A stretch of DNA of 64,000 bases from Flavobacteriales bacterium UBA7612 (GTDB taxonomy: Bacteria > Bacteroidota > Bacteroidia > Flavobacteriales > Weeksellaceae), in NCBI GenBank assembly GCA_002484335.1, contig DLJQ01000001.1, positions 174,872 through 238,871 on the forward strand, in the 5' to 3' direction. The notes under the pieces are model-generated. The model was not told where the DNA came from. It ran no database searches and saw nothing but the letters and a program-made list of their open reading frames with translations. Within the stretch, counting starts at the first letter, position 1. Each line of letters begins with the position of its first letter. Shown in pieces: positions 50,994 to 59,493 of this stretch. A program made the translations under genes and the position numbers.

Positions 50994-51997
50994 TATTTAA
51001 TTTTTTCAGACAAATCCAACATTCTATTAATAGCAGCCAGTGCTTTTATACGTAAATCTTCCTCTATCTGAATTTCTGGTAATTCATATTTCATACATAG
51101 ATATAACTTTTCTAACGTAGATAATTTCATATAAAAACATTCAGAACAATTACAAGATTCATCTTGAACCAAAGCTGGAATTAATTTTTTATTTGGAGCA
51201 AGCTTTGCCATTTCATGTAAAATCCCTTCTTCAGTAGCTACAATAAATTCTTCTGCATCATCTTCTACAACGTAATCCAACAAACGAGATGTTGAGCCTA
51301 TAAAATGAGCAAATTTTAATAAATCTTCTTGTGCTTCTGGATGAGCAATTAATTTTGCTTTTGGATGATCTGCGATTTGCTGAGCAATTCTCTCTAAAGA
51401 AAATGCTTCATGCACAATACATGCTCCATCCCACAGAATCATGTTTCTATTACAAACCTGATTTAAATATCTACCTAAATTACGATCTGGTGCAAAAATA
51501 ATTTCTTGTTCTTGTGGTAAAGAATTAATAATTGCCTCAGCGTTTGATGAAGTTACAATAATATCTGATTCGGCTTTTACACCTGCATCACAATTTATAT
51601 AACTTACTACAATTGCATTTGGATATTGTTCTCGTAAACCTTTTAAACCTTCAGCTGAACAAGAATCAGCTAAAGAACAACCTGCTTTTGTATCTGGTAA
51701 AACAACTTTTTTGGTTGGATTAAGAATTTTTGCGGATTCAGCCATAAAGTGAACTCCACAAAAAACAATCATATCTGCATCTGTTTTTGCTGCTGCGCGT
51801 GCTAATTGTAATGAATCACCTAAATAATCAGCAAGATCTTGAATTTCTCCAGATTGATAATAATGTGCTAAAATAACAGCATTTTTTTCTTCTTTTAATT
51901 TCTTTATCTCTGCAATTAAATCAATTCCTTCAGGAATTTTTACATCTAAATAACCTTTATCACTAAGCTTTGTTACGGCCTGTTCTAATGCTTCCAT
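50993..51997 (-). CDS. nadA: quinolinate synthase
   Basis: 334 residues. Iron-sulfur enzyme that condenses iminoaspartate with dihydroxyacetone phosphate to quinolinate. Signatures: NAVILAHYYQSGEIQDLADYLGDSL, the three conserved cluster Cys in VFCGVHFMAESAKIL (about residue 105), WDGACIVHE and ESCNCSECFYMKLSTL near the end. It is the first NAD gene of the operon, and a C1-family peptidase gene ends 25 bp upstream, so that gene may be cotranscribed. Confidence 0.96.
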   Translation of the reverse strand: MEALEQAVTKLSDKGYLDVKIPEGIDLIAEIKKLKEEKNAVILAHYYQSGEIQDLADYLGDSLQLARAAAKTDADMIVFCGVHFMAESAKILNPTKKVVLPDTKAGCSLADSCSAEGLKGLREQYPNAIVVSYINCDAGVKAESDIIVTSSNAEAIINSLPQEQEIIFAPDRNLGRYLNQVCNRNMILWDGACIVHEAFSLERIAQQIADHPKAKLIAHPEAQEDLLKFAHFIGSTSRLLDYVVEDDAEEFIVATEEGILHEMAKLAPNKKLIPALVQDESCNCSECFYMKLSTLEKLYLCMKYELPEIQIEEDLRIKALAAINRMLDLSEKIK

Positions 51998-52022
51998 TTA
52001 TTTCTTTTTGTCTCTTTGTGTT

Positions 52023-53138
52023 TTATTTTATACCCAATTTCTTTTTCAAATCTTTTGATAAGGCATCTTTATGAACTGTAAAAGCAATTGATTTCATTCT
52101 AAAATATGGTTTAGACATAAAAATATGTCCATTATTTCCTAGGTTATCAGTTCCCCAAGAGTTTTTTACATCATAATATTGATTTCCTAATTGATCTTTA
52201 AGAATTCCTGTAATATGCATTAAGTGATCATCTTCGGTTGAATAATTTTCGAATGCAGCTTGACGCTCATCAGCAGAAACCCATTTCTCAGGTACTATTT
52301 GCACAAAATAATCAGACTCTTTTCCTTCTTCTGGCCAAATAGCCATACCATATTTGCTCGAAAAAGTTTTTTCAGAAACATCAGTATCAAATGCAGCTGT
52401 ATATCCTCTATACAAAGCATCATCCAATGTTTTCATATATTCATCTAAAGGTAAATTATAATAATTACCATTCGAAAAATTATCTGGAACTTGTAAAATA
52501 AACTGAGAATAATATGGAGCTTGCTCAAAAGATGTTATTGTTACATAATCATCTGGATTAATCTTTAATGCTTTTGCAAATTCTTGTGGAGTATATTGTT
52601 TTCCTTCGTATGTAAATTTAGTAGGAGGAACACCTAATTTATTATCAAGCTTTTTATTAAAATTTGTTTTCCAATCTTTTGTTAAATATTGTTTTGGATT
52701 TTTTACAATAGAATCTAAATCCGTTTTTAATTCTTTAACTAATAATTGATGATCATATTTTGTATCAACTCCATTCAGACCTGAATATACTTCAACAGGA
52801 ACTAAACCATTTAATCGTACTGAATTTAAGACATCATGAGACAAACCTCCTTCACTAAACTGAGCTTTACCTTGACGATAAACATAATTATATGCTTTTA
52901 CAGGATATGTATAACGAACATTGTACATTTCTGATAAATCTACATCTTTACCTGTTAATCTTTTTACTTCAGACTCCAAAAAAGATGTTGTAGAGAAAGA
53001 CCAACATGTACCTGTTCTTCCTTGGCTAATAATAGGCAATGCTGAATTATTAACTAGTTCTTGAAATTTGAACGGACTTTCTTGTGCAGAAGACAAAATA
53101 CTGATTAATGCAAAACCAGCTAAAATATATTTTTTCAT
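52023..53138 (-). CDS. C1-family cysteine peptidase (bleomycin-hydrolase-like), exported
   Basis: 371 residues with a signal peptide (MKKYILAGFALISILSSAQ). Catalytic residues of papain-fold peptidases are visible: Gln39 and Cys45 in SQGRTGTCWSFS, the His in DDHLMHITGI, and the Asn in YDVKNSWG. The bleomycin-hydrolase-type C1B enzymes are aminopeptidases. An export signal suggests a periplasmic or surface role rather than the cytosolic one of the classic family. It ends 25 bp before nadA and is preceded by its own -7 box. The link to NAD synthesis is positional only. Confidence 0.9.
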   Translation of the reverse strand: MKKYILAGFALISILSSAQESPFKFQELVNNSALPIISQGRTGTCWSFSTTSFLESEVKRLTGKDVDLSEMYNVRYTYPVKAYNYVYRQGKAQFSEGGLSHDVLNSVRLNGLVPVEVYSGLNGVDTKYDHQLLVKELKTDLDSIVKNPKQYLTKDWKTNFNKKLDNKLGVPPTKFTYEGKQYTPQEFAKALKINPDDYVTITSFEQAPYYSQFILQVPDNFSNGNYYNLPLDEYMKTLDDALYRGYTAAFDTDVSEKTFSSKYGMAIWPEEGKESDYFVQIVPEKWVSADERQAAFENYSTEDDHLMHITGILKDQLGNQYYDVKNSWGTDNLGNNGHIFMSKPYFRMKSIAFTVHKDALSKDLKKKLGIK

Positions 53139-53159
53139 TGATGATAAACTTTATTGTTT

Positions 53160-53167
53160 CAAAAGTA
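53160..53167 (-). promoter_or_regulatory. -7 box of the C1 peptidase/nad operon
   Basis: Reverse strand TACTTTTG (TAnnTTTG), 21 nt before the ATG at 53138. It probably drives the peptidase and may drive nadABC. Confidence 0.5.
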
Positions 53168-53334
53168 AAATATATTTATGAAGTTTCTCATTTTAATTAT
53201 TAAAATAATAGACAATAAAATTAATATTTTTTCATTTTAAAGGTATTTTATGAATTAATATTGTATTAATATTCAATTTACTATCATTTTAAAAGAATTT
53301 TCACGAAAATGCTTTATATCACTCAAAAACCTAT

Positions 53335-53342
53335 TAACTTTG
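53335..53342 (+). promoter_or_regulatory. -7 box of the OPRT/ODC fusion gene
   Basis: TAACTTTG (perfect TAnnTTTG), 16 nt before the ATG at 53359. Confidence 0.55.
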
Positions 53343-53358
53343 CTCAAACATTACGCAA

Positions 53359-54714
53359 ATGCAACCAAGAGAAGATTTTTTGTTGAAAGCCTACGAGCTT
53401 GGAATTATAAAATTTGGAAACTTCACTTTAAAAAGTGGTATTGAATCTCCTTTCTATGTCGATCTTAGACCTTTGGCTTCTAGCCCTCAATTATTAAAAA
53501 CACTTGCTAATAATTTACTTGATTTAGTTGAAGATGTAGATTATGATTTGATTTGTGGTGTTCCTTATGCTGCATTACCAATGGCAACTACAATGAGTTT
53601 AACATCAAACATTCCTTTAATTATCAAAAGAAAAGAAAATAAAGGATATGGGACTAAACGAATGGTAGAAGGTGTTTTTGCTGAAGGACAGTCTTGTCTT
53701 CTAGTAGAAGATGTTATTACTTCTGGTCAATCATTATTAGAAACAATTGATCAAGTAGAACGTGAAGGATTAAAAGTTAAAGATCTTGTTGTTGTACTAG
53801 ATCGCGAGCAAGGTGGTTCTGACAAATTAAAAGAACAAGGATATAATGTAAAAACATTATTTACTATTAATGAAGTAATTGATATCTTACATAAGTATCA
53901 TCGTTTAAATGATGCAGAAACTAAAAAGATAAAAGACTTTTTAGCTTTACCTCCTGAAGCTGCTCCTGCAAAACAAAGAATCGCATTAGAGGATAAAAAA
54001 ATTGTTCATCCTGTAGGAAAGCGTTTAGTTGAATTAGCAATAAAAAAACATTCTAATTTAATTGCTTCTGCTGATTTAATTACTTCAGCAGAAATCATTG
54101 ACTTTGCCAAACAAGTAGGTGATCATATTGTTGCACTTAAATTACACTCAGATATTATTCAAGATTTTTCTGATAATTTAATTACTACTTTAAAACAAAT
54201 TGCTCGCGAAAAAGAATTTTTATTATTCGAAGACCGAAAATTTGGTGATATAGGAAACACTCAAGAATTACAATTCAAAAAATCTATTTATAAAATTTCT
54301 GATTGGGCTGATTTAGTTACAGTACATCCTATTGGAGGTTTAGAATCATTAAAAGTTTTTGAAAACACTGGAGTTATAACTATTGTTGAAATGTCTTCTA
54401 AAGGTACTTTAACTGATGATTATTACTTTACAAAAGCAATTAATGTTTCGGAAGAATCTGGAAATGTATTAGGAGCTGTTGCCCAACGTCAAATCCCAGA
54501 TAATTTATTACTGTTCACTCCTGGAGTAAATATTTCTTCTTCTGGAGATAATAAAGGACAGCAATACAATACTCCTGAACTTGTATTTAAAAACTACCAT
54601 ACAGATTTTATGATAGTTGGTCGTGGAATTTATAAAGCTGCTGATGTAAAAACAGCTGCAAAAGAATACCAAACATTAGGTTGGATTTCTTATTTACAAA
54701 GTTTAAATGATTAA
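53359..54714 (+). CDS. pyrEF: bifunctional orotate phosphoribosyltransferase / orotidine-5'-phosphate decarboxylase (UMP synthase)
   Basis: 451 residues carrying the last two steps of de novo UMP synthesis. Residues 1-195 are OPRT: FGNFTLKSGIESPFYVDLR, CGVPYAALPMAT, and the PRPP motif LLVEDVITSGQSL at 114-126. After a short linker, residues 215-451 are OMP decarboxylase: KLHSDII (catalytic Lys261/Asp265 area) and FEDRKFGDIGNT at 290-301, with VTVHPIGGLES and a C-terminal PGVN...VGRGIYKA phosphate loop. The OPRT-ODC order and the EDRKFGDIGNT motif resemble eukaryotic UMP synthases; most bacteria have separate pyrE and pyrF. It is monocistronic with its own promoter and terminator. Confidence 0.95.
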   Translation: MQPREDFLLKAYELGIIKFGNFTLKSGIESPFYVDLRPLASSPQLLKTLANNLLDLVEDVDYDLICGVPYAALPMATTMSLTSNIPLIIKRKENKGYGTKRMVEGVFAEGQSCLLVEDVITSGQSLLETIDQVEREGLKVKDLVVVLDREQGGSDKLKEQGYNVKTLFTINEVIDILHKYHRLNDAETKKIKDFLALPPEAAPAKQRIALEDKKIVHPVGKRLVELAIKKHSNLIASADLITSAEIIDFAKQVGDHIVALKLHSDIIQDFSDNLITTLKQIAREKEFLLFEDRKFGDIGNTQELQFKKSIYKISDWADLVTVHPIGGLESLKVFENTGVITIVEMSSKGTLTDDYYFTKAINVSEESGNVLGAVAQRQIPDNLLLFTPGVNISSSGDNKGQQYNTPELVFKNYHTDFMIVGRGIYKAADVKTAAKEYQTLGWISYLQSLND

Positions 54715-54733
54715 TTTTAAATTTATATATTCA

Positions 54734-54766
54734 ATAAAAAAGCAAGCTAAAATAGCTTGCTTTTTT
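54734..54766. terminator. bidirectional terminator after the UMP synthase gene
   Basis: AAAAAAGCAAGCTA / TAGCTTGCTTTTTT stem with a 3-nt loop; also ends the convergent trmB gene. Confidence 0.9.
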
Positions 54767-54781
54767 ATTTATTATCCTTTA

Positions 54782-55459
54782 TTAATATTTTAATTGAAAT
54801 TTTACGTAAGTAATTTTTTTACCCTCTTCTAAAAATTTTGATTCATAATATGTTTGTACATCAGTAACAATATCTGGAATATCAGAATGATCTGGATGAT
54901 AAACATCGTGTGTAGAACGAATAACTTTATGACCTTCAATATGAATTACACCATGTGTATAACCATGAAGAAATTCTGAATCAGTTTTCAAATTAACTGT
55001 TCCTTCTGGTTTTAAAATTTTATTATATCTTCTTAAAAATTCAGGATCGGTTAAACGATGTTTTGTTCTTCTAAATTTTATTTGAGGATCTGGGAAAGTA
55101 ATCCAAATTTCACTTACTTCATTTTCAGCAAAAAGATGATCTATAATTTCAATTTGAGTTCTCAAAAAACCTGCATTATCAATACCTTCTTCTAAACAAG
55201 TTTTTGCCCCTCTCCAAAATCTAGCTCCTTTTATATCAACACCAATAAAGTTTCTGTCTTTATCTTTACGAGCCATAGCTACAGTATATTCACCTTTACC
55301 ACAACCAAGTTCTAAAACAATTGGTTTATCATTTTTAAAAAAGTCTTTATTCCAATTTCCTTTTAATGCAAATTCATTTGTAGCTTCTTCTCTTGTAGGT
55401 TGAACTACATTTTCAAAAGTTTCATTTTCATTAAATCTTCTGATTTTATCTTTTCCCAT
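54782..55459 (-). CDS. trmB: tRNA (guanosine(46)-N7)-methyltransferase
   Basis: 225 residues from the ATG at 55459 (MGKDKIRRFNENETF). The frame opens at 55480, but that start overlaps the -7 box at 55478-55485, so 55459 is preferred. SAM-binding motif VLELGCGKGEYTVAMA, then DIKGARFWRGAK, WITFPDPQIKFRRTKHRLTDPEFL (the substrate loop) and NLKTDSEFLH. It methylates G46 in the variable loop of many tRNAs. It converges with the UMP synthase gene and diverges from the next gene. Confidence 0.94.
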   Translation of the reverse strand: MGKDKIRRFNENETFENVVQPTREEATNEFALKGNWNKDFFKNDKPIVLELGCGKGEYTVAMARKDKDRNFIGVDIKGARFWRGAKTCLEEGIDNAGFLRTQIEIIDHLFAENEVSEIWITFPDPQIKFRRTKHRLTDPEFLRRYNKILKPEGTVNLKTDSEFLHGYTHGVIHIEGHKVIRSTHDVYHPDHSDIPDIVTDVQTYYESKFLEEGKKITYVKFQLKY

Positions 55460-55477
55460 ATCGGATAATATTTTGCG

Positions 55478-55485
55478 CAAAATTA
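55478..55485 (-). promoter_or_regulatory. -7 box of trmB
   Basis: Reverse strand TAATTTTG (perfect TAnnTTTG), 18 nt before the ATG at 55459; it overlaps the longer candidate start, which decides against it. Confidence 0.55.
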
Positions 55486-55563
55486 CATGATTTTGATTAA
55501 TCTAAAAAACTGTTCTAAAAACACATATATATCAGTAAATAGTAATAATGTAAAAAGGTTTAT

Positions 55564-55571
55564 TATTTTTG
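55564..55571 (+). promoter_or_regulatory. -7 box of the four-helix membrane protein gene
   Basis: TATTTTTG (perfect TAnnTTTG), 24 nt before the ATG at 55596. Confidence 0.5.
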
Positions 55572-55595
55572 TATCGAAAAACAAAAATTAAAATA

Positions 55596-56009
55596 ATGGA
55601 TTTTATCAAACAATTTCATAGTGGATGGGCTTATTTAGTGATTCTTATGGGAGTTATCTTTATTGTGTCTACACTAATTTATGCTATATCTAAAAATCAA
55701 ACAACACCTTCTTTGAGAAAAATTGGATTAGTAACAACAATCGTATTTCATGTTCAATTATTAATTGGTTTAATATTTTACATCATGAAATTCACAGCTT
55801 TAGAACCTTCTAATATAATGTCTGACCCTGCGTTAAGATTAACTTTTGTTGAACACCCAATGATGATGATTGCTGGAGTTGTATTTATGACAATTGCTAA
55901 TGCAAAATTAAAAAGATCTCCAATTGTAAAAATGAATGTAGTAATTTTTGCTATTATAGGTTTAGCTTGTATTTTAAGCAGAATACCATACGACATTTGG
56001 TTATCTTAA
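55596..56009 (+). CDS. four-helix membrane protein (cytochrome b-like)
   Basis: 137 residues from the ATG at 55596 (MDFIKQFHSGWAYL); the frame opens at 55569, but that start would overlap the -7 box. Four hydrophobic segments at about 12-33, 45-66, 84-103 and 110-128. Conserved-looking His in QFHSGW, VFHVQLLIG and VEHPMMM suggest possible haem ligands, as in small flavobacterial proteins often annotated as cytochrome b or unknown. The C-terminal end IPYDIWLS is typical of this group. Function is unproven; no haem-binding CxxCH is present. Confidence 0.75.
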   Translation: MDFIKQFHSGWAYLVILMGVIFIVSTLIYAISKNQTTPSLRKIGLVTTIVFHVQLLIGLIFYIMKFTALEPSNIMSDPALRLTFVEHPMMMIAGVVFMTIANAKLKRSPIVKMNVVIFAIIGLACILSRIPYDIWLS

Positions 56010-56096
56010 TAAAGTAAATTTATTTCATCTCTAACTACTTTTATAAATTATAATTTTTGGCACTTCATTTGTGTGTGTATAACAAAATGAATTAAA

Positions 56097-56570
56097 ATGA
56101 AATACATTAAATATTTATTTTCGCTACTATTAGTCTTTTCTTGTATGAATATTTTTGCTCAAGGCTTTCATACAGCTAATATAAAAGTGGACTACGAACA
56201 AGAGACAGGAACACTAAATATAACTGCTCGTACATTTACAGATCAGTTAGAAAAAGTTGTAGGTACAGATGTTTCTAATAAATCTACTTTTGAAAACAAA
56301 TTAAAATCTTATGTAAATAATAATCTTGACCTTAAAGTCAATGGTAAATCATTAGGAACATCATATTATGGATATCAAGTAAATGATAAGTCTACTAGAA
56401 TTTTCTTCAAATTTGAAAATGTTTCTGATATAAACTCAATTGAATTAAAGATTAGTTTATTAACTGATGTATTTTCTGATCAACAAAACATTGTAACATT
56501 TGATGTTAAAAACAAGAAAAATACAACTTTCCTTACAAAACAAAATACAGTAGTTAGTTTAACTTTTTAA
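56097..56570 (+). CDS. DUF6702 exported protein
   Basis: 157 residues with a signal peptide (MKYIKYLFSLLLVFSCMNIF). The pattern fits DUF6702 as I recall it: YEQETGTLNITARTFTDQLEKVVGT, NLDLKVNGKSL, TRIFFKFENV, and LLTDVFSDQQNIVTF. Such proteins are found in Bacteroidetes next to metallopeptidases or in isolation and have no known function. The Cys at residue 16 is inside the hydrophobic core and is probably not a lipobox (no Leu-x-Gly/Ala-Cys). It ends at a strong terminator. Confidence 0.8.
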   Translation: MKYIKYLFSLLLVFSCMNIFAQGFHTANIKVDYEQETGTLNITARTFTDQLEKVVGTDVSNKSTFENKLKSYVNNNLDLKVNGKSLGTSYYGYQVNDKSTRIFFKFENVSDINSIELKISLLTDVFSDQQNIVTFDVKNKKNTTFLTKQNTVVSLTF

Positions 56571-56590
56571 AGAATTAAATAGAAACTATT

Positions 56591-56625
56591 AAAAAAAAGC
56601 CTGATAATTATCAGGCTTTTTTTTA
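56591..56625. terminator. bidirectional terminator between the DUF6702 gene and dctA
   Basis: AAAAAAAGCCTGATA / TCAGGCTTTTTTT stem with a 4-nt loop. Confidence 0.9.
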
Positions 56626-56638
56626 CATATTTTAGATA

Positions 56639-57928
56639 TTATTTTTCTCCATTAAGAACTTTATGCATTTGCTCTTTATCTAATTGACCTTCCCAATTTG
56701 ATACAACAACTGTAGCAACTCCATTCCCTATAACATTTGTTAAAGCTCTACATTCTGACATAAATTTATCTATACCAAGAATCAAAGTCATCCCTGCTAT
56801 TGGAATGTCTGGGACCACTGCTAATGTTGCTGCAAGTGTAATAAACCCAGCTCCTGTAACTCCAGCAGCTCCTTTTGAACTTAAAATTGCAACACCTAAT
56901 AATGTTGCCATTTGCGAAACACTTAAATCTATGTTACAAGCTTGAGCAATAAAAAGAGCAGACAATGTCATGTAAATATTAGTACCATCCAAGTTAAAAG
57001 AATAACCAGTTGGTATTACTAAACCTACTACACTTTTTTCACATCCCATGTTTGTAAGTTTACTCATCATTCCAGGAAGCGCTGGTTCAGAAGAACTCGT
57101 TCCTAAAACCAAGAAAACCTCCTCCTTTATATAAGCAATGAATTTAAATATATTAAACCCATTTAGCTTTGCTACAAAACCTAGAATAACAGATACGAAT
57201 ATAAAAGACGTAAAATAGAATGTTAAAACTAATCCAAATAAATTTTTAAGAGATTCTATCCCAAATTTACCAATTGTAAAAGCTATAGCTCCAAAAGCAC
57301 CAATAGGAGCTAACTTCATTAATATTGCTACAATTTTAAATACAGGAATCATACAAGCATTTAAAAATTCTGTTACAGGTTTACTTTTTTCTCCTGTAAG
57401 AGCTAAACCAACACCAAATAAAATTGCAACAAATAAAACTTGAAGAATAACATCACCAACCAAAGGTTGAAAAAGTGAATCTGGTATTATATTAAAAACA
57501 AATGACTTTAAATCACTCTCTTCAGCAGCTTTTACATATTTTGATATCTGAGAGGAATCTAAACTTGCAGGATCTATATTTAATCCTTTTCCTGGTTGAA
57601 TAAAATGACTAACAATTAATCCAACTATTAAAGCTAACGTAGAAAAGAATATAAAATAACTAAATGCTTTTCCCGCAACTCTTCCAACTTTTTTAAGATC
57701 ATTCATTCCAGCAATTCCTGTAGAAACAGTCAAAAATATTACTGGAGAGATAATCATTTTAATTAATTTAATAAATCCATCCCCAAGAGGTTGCATTTTT
57801 TCTCCTGTTTCTGGATAATAATACCCTAAAGCGACTCCTATAACGATTGCGAAGATCACTTGTACATACAACAATTGATAAAACTTTTTAGGTTTTTTCT
57901 CTTGTGTTTCTTCTAAATTGATGTGCAT
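56639..57928 (-). CDS. dctA: C4-dicarboxylate/cation symporter (DctA type, DAACS family)
   Basis: 429 residues with eight or nine hydrophobic segments and two re-entrant loops. The signature is clear: [23 protein letters not shown], the Ser-rich hairpin [28 protein letters not shown], and the second hairpin [20 protein letters not shown], with [21 protein letters not shown] near the end. The SSSEPALP loop and Ser-rich ligands match DctA-type succinate/fumarate/malate uptake; related glutamate/aspartate carriers (GltP) are the alternative. It is monocistronic between terminator and promoter. Confidence 0.92.
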   Translation of the reverse strand: MHINLEETQEKKPKKFYQLLYVQVIFAIVIGVALGYYYPETGEKMQPLGDGFIKLIKMIISPVIFLTVSTGIAGMNDLKKVGRVAGKAFSYFIFFSTLALIVGLIVSHFIQPGKGLNIDPASLDSSQISKYVKAAEESDLKSFVFNIIPDSLFQPLVGDVILQVLFVAILFGVGLALTGEKSKPVTEFLNACMIPVFKIVAILMKLAPIGAFGAIAFTIGKFGIESLKNLFGLVLTFYFTSFIFVSVILGFVAKLNGFNIFKFIAYIKEEVFLVLGTSSSEPALPGMMSKLTNMGCEKSVVGLVIPTGYSFNLDGTNIYMTLSALFIAQACNIDLSVSQMATLLGVAILSSKGAAGVTGAGFITLAATLAVVPDIPIAGMTLILGIDKFMSECRALTNVIGNGVATVVVSNWEGQLDKEQMHKVLNGEK

Positions 57929-58298
57929 TATGTGGTTTTTTTATACCCTCCAAATATATAAATCTTTTGAAAAATTAAAGGTTATTAGTTATTTTATTTA
58001 AATATATTAACTAATTCTCTAAAAAATGTATAATTATTATACAAATTGAAAATTATATGCTTAATTACATTAAAAATCATCATTAAATAATAAAATTATT
58101 AAAACAAATCATAAAACAACTTGTTTTTTCAAACAAAAAACACATAAAACACTGTTAATCAGCACGAAAATTTTACGAAAACTGTACTTTAAAATAAAAA
58201 AATCATATAATAAACCTTAATAGTATACTTATTATGAATTTTTTATAATCATTTTTTTTCATGAAATTTGTCATAACAAACAAAAGAATTAAAAAAAT
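57929..58298. other. 370-bp divergent spacer between dctA and the thioesterase gene
   Basis: AT-rich. It contains the dctA -7 box (57951-57958), a GTTTTTT/AAAAAAC inverted repeat at 58123-58141 with a 5-nt loop, and a repeated ACGAAAA (near 58165) beside an AATTTT core. No small ORF or RNA is convincing. Confidence 0.5.
57951..57958 (-). promoter_or_regulatory. -7 box of dctA
   Basis: Reverse strand TATATTTG (perfect TAnnTTTG), 22 nt before the ATG at 57928. A GGAGGG sequence directly downstream is the only strong purine block in the leader. Confidence 0.55.
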
Positions 58299-58817
58299 AT
58301 GTCAATAGCAAAAACAGCAAAAGAATCTTTTTCTGTGATGACCAATCTCGTTTTACCAAGTGAAACAAATAATTTGGGAAATATGTTTGGTGGAGAATTA
58401 TTAGCATCAATGGATAGAATTTCATCTATTTCTGCAAAAATGCACGGAGGAAGCTTCTTAGTCGTTACTGCAAGTGTAAACCACGTTGCGTTTAACATAC
58501 CTATTCCTATGGGAAGTACAGTTAAACTTGAATCAAAAGTTACACGAGCTTTTAACTCCTCTATGGAAGTATATGTAGATGTTTTTGTTTATGATTATGA
58601 AAACAGTTGCTATAACCAAACAAATACAGGTATCTATACATTTGTAGCAGTAGATAAAGATAATAAACCTGTAAAAGTTCCTGAATTGATTCCTGAAACT
58701 GAACAAGAAATAGAACGATATAATGGCGCACTAAGAAGAAAGCAATTGAGTTTAGTTTTATCTGGACGAATGAAACCAGAAGAAGCTACTGAATTAAAAT
58801 CATTATTTATCAAATAG
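58299..58817 (+). CDS. acyl-CoA thioesterase (hot-dog fold, YciA-like)
   Basis: 172 residues. Hydrolyses acyl-CoA to free acid and CoA. The hot-dog core is visible: LPSETNNLGNMFGGELLASMDRISSISAKMHG, with Asn/Asp at the active site, then TASVNHVAFNIPIPMGSTVKLESKVTRAFNSSMEVYVDVFVYD and NTGIYTFVAVDKDNKPVKVP, and a C-terminal helix with Arg/Lys (IERYNGALRRKQ). The FGG(E/D)LL motif is typical of this cytosolic family. It is monocistronic with its own terminator. Confidence 0.92.
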   Translation: MSIAKTAKESFSVMTNLVLPSETNNLGNMFGGELLASMDRISSISAKMHGGSFLVVTASVNHVAFNIPIPMGSTVKLESKVTRAFNSSMEVYVDVFVYDYENSCYNQTNTGIYTFVAVDKDNKPVKVPELIPETEQEIERYNGALRRKQLSLVLSGRMKPEEATELKSLFIK

Positions 58818-58851
58818 AAAAATCTGTCCAAATTTGGACAGATTTTTTTTT
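58818..58851 (+). terminator. terminator of the thioesterase gene
   Basis: AAAAATCTGTCC / GGACAGATTTTT stem with a 6-nt loop and a long T-run. Confidence 0.9.
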
Positions 58852-58973
58852 GACATAAATACAATAATTTATTTTAATATTTAAAGAATAATATTCTGTT
58901 TTTATAATCTCATATCTAATTCATTAATAAATGCATACATTCACTTAACTATCATTATTTATAAATTCAATAA

Positions 58974-59080
58974 TGATTAAAGTGGAAATTCTTTTCTCAT
59001 TAGATACATTTTAACTTCGGTTCAATTACCAATTAAGAAGTAATTGTAAGTTAAAGCCAAATATGGAGAATGAACATGGT
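58974..59080. repeat. decayed copy of the intergenic hairpin repeat
   Basis: GATTAAAGTGGAAAT at 58975-58989 matches GATTGAAGTGGAAAT of the intact element at 26621; later segments (CATTAGATACATTTTAACTTC versus TAATTGGATGAGTTTCGACTTC) align with many substitutions. The perfect 11-bp inverted arms are no longer intact. Confidence 0.4.
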
Positions 59081-59087
59081 AAAAAAT

Positions 59088-59116
59088 AAAAATGCTGAGC
59101 ATTGCCCAACATTTTT
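59088..59116 (-). terminator. terminator of the BtuB/BtuG-like operon
   Basis: AAAAATGTTG / CAGCATTTTT on the reverse strand (one G-U pair), 26 bp after the stop at 59142. Confidence 0.7.
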
Positions 59117-59141
59117 AGATTTAGTTCTTATAAAAAAACTA

Positions 59142-59480
59142 TTATTTTACGACAACAGTTGTTGTTGCTTTTTGTATTTCACCTGTCTTTTGTGACTCAA
59201 CATCCAATTGTAACTTATAATTTCCTTTTGTTGTAAATGTATAAGATAAAACTCTTTGATTACTTATTATTGTATTACCATCTGTTAAATTTGTCCAAGT
59301 ATAAGTAGCCAAAGGAAAACCTGTTATATTTGGTTTTATATATGTTTGTACATCAACTTTTGTACTATAGCTAGAGTTTAATTTCACACTATCATACAAT
59401 TGTATTGTTGTTTCGTCTTCGCTACAACTTTGTAAAAAAGATAAACCCAATACAACTGCTACTATTTTTGAATATTTCAT
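59142..59480 (-). CDS. small surface lipoprotein, Ig/PKD-like, third gene of the uptake operon
   Basis: 112 residues with lipobox LQSC (Cys at residue 19) followed by SEDE. The mature part is one beta-sandwich-like domain: the strand pattern TYTWTNLTDGNTIISNQRVLSYTFTTKGNYKLQLDVE is typical of PKD/Ig-type folds (W-x-n, then G-x-Y-x-L/V-x-V). It probably sits on the surface with the BtuG-like protein, and may help hold the ligand or bridge to BtuB (inference). It starts 13 bp after the BtuG-like gene and ends at a terminator. Confidence 0.72.
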   Translation of the reverse strand: MKYSKIVAVVLGLSFLQSCSEDETTIQLYDSVKLNSSYSTKVDVQTYIKPNITGFPLATYTWTNLTDGNTIISNQRVLSYTFTTKGNYKLQLDVESQKTGEIQKATTTVVVK

Positions 59481-59493
59481 ATTTTCTTATTTT

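Larger units (their letters stand above)
58818..59141. other. 324-bp spacer with a decayed structured repeat
   Basis: Between the terminators of the thioesterase gene and the vitamin-uptake operon. It holds a weak copy of the repeat described at 26607-26714 (see 58974-59080). No ORF is supported. Confidence 0.5.

Noticed and set aside
55569..55595. Longer N-terminus for the four-helix membrane protein
   Set aside because: It would start inside the -7 promoter box at 55564-55571.
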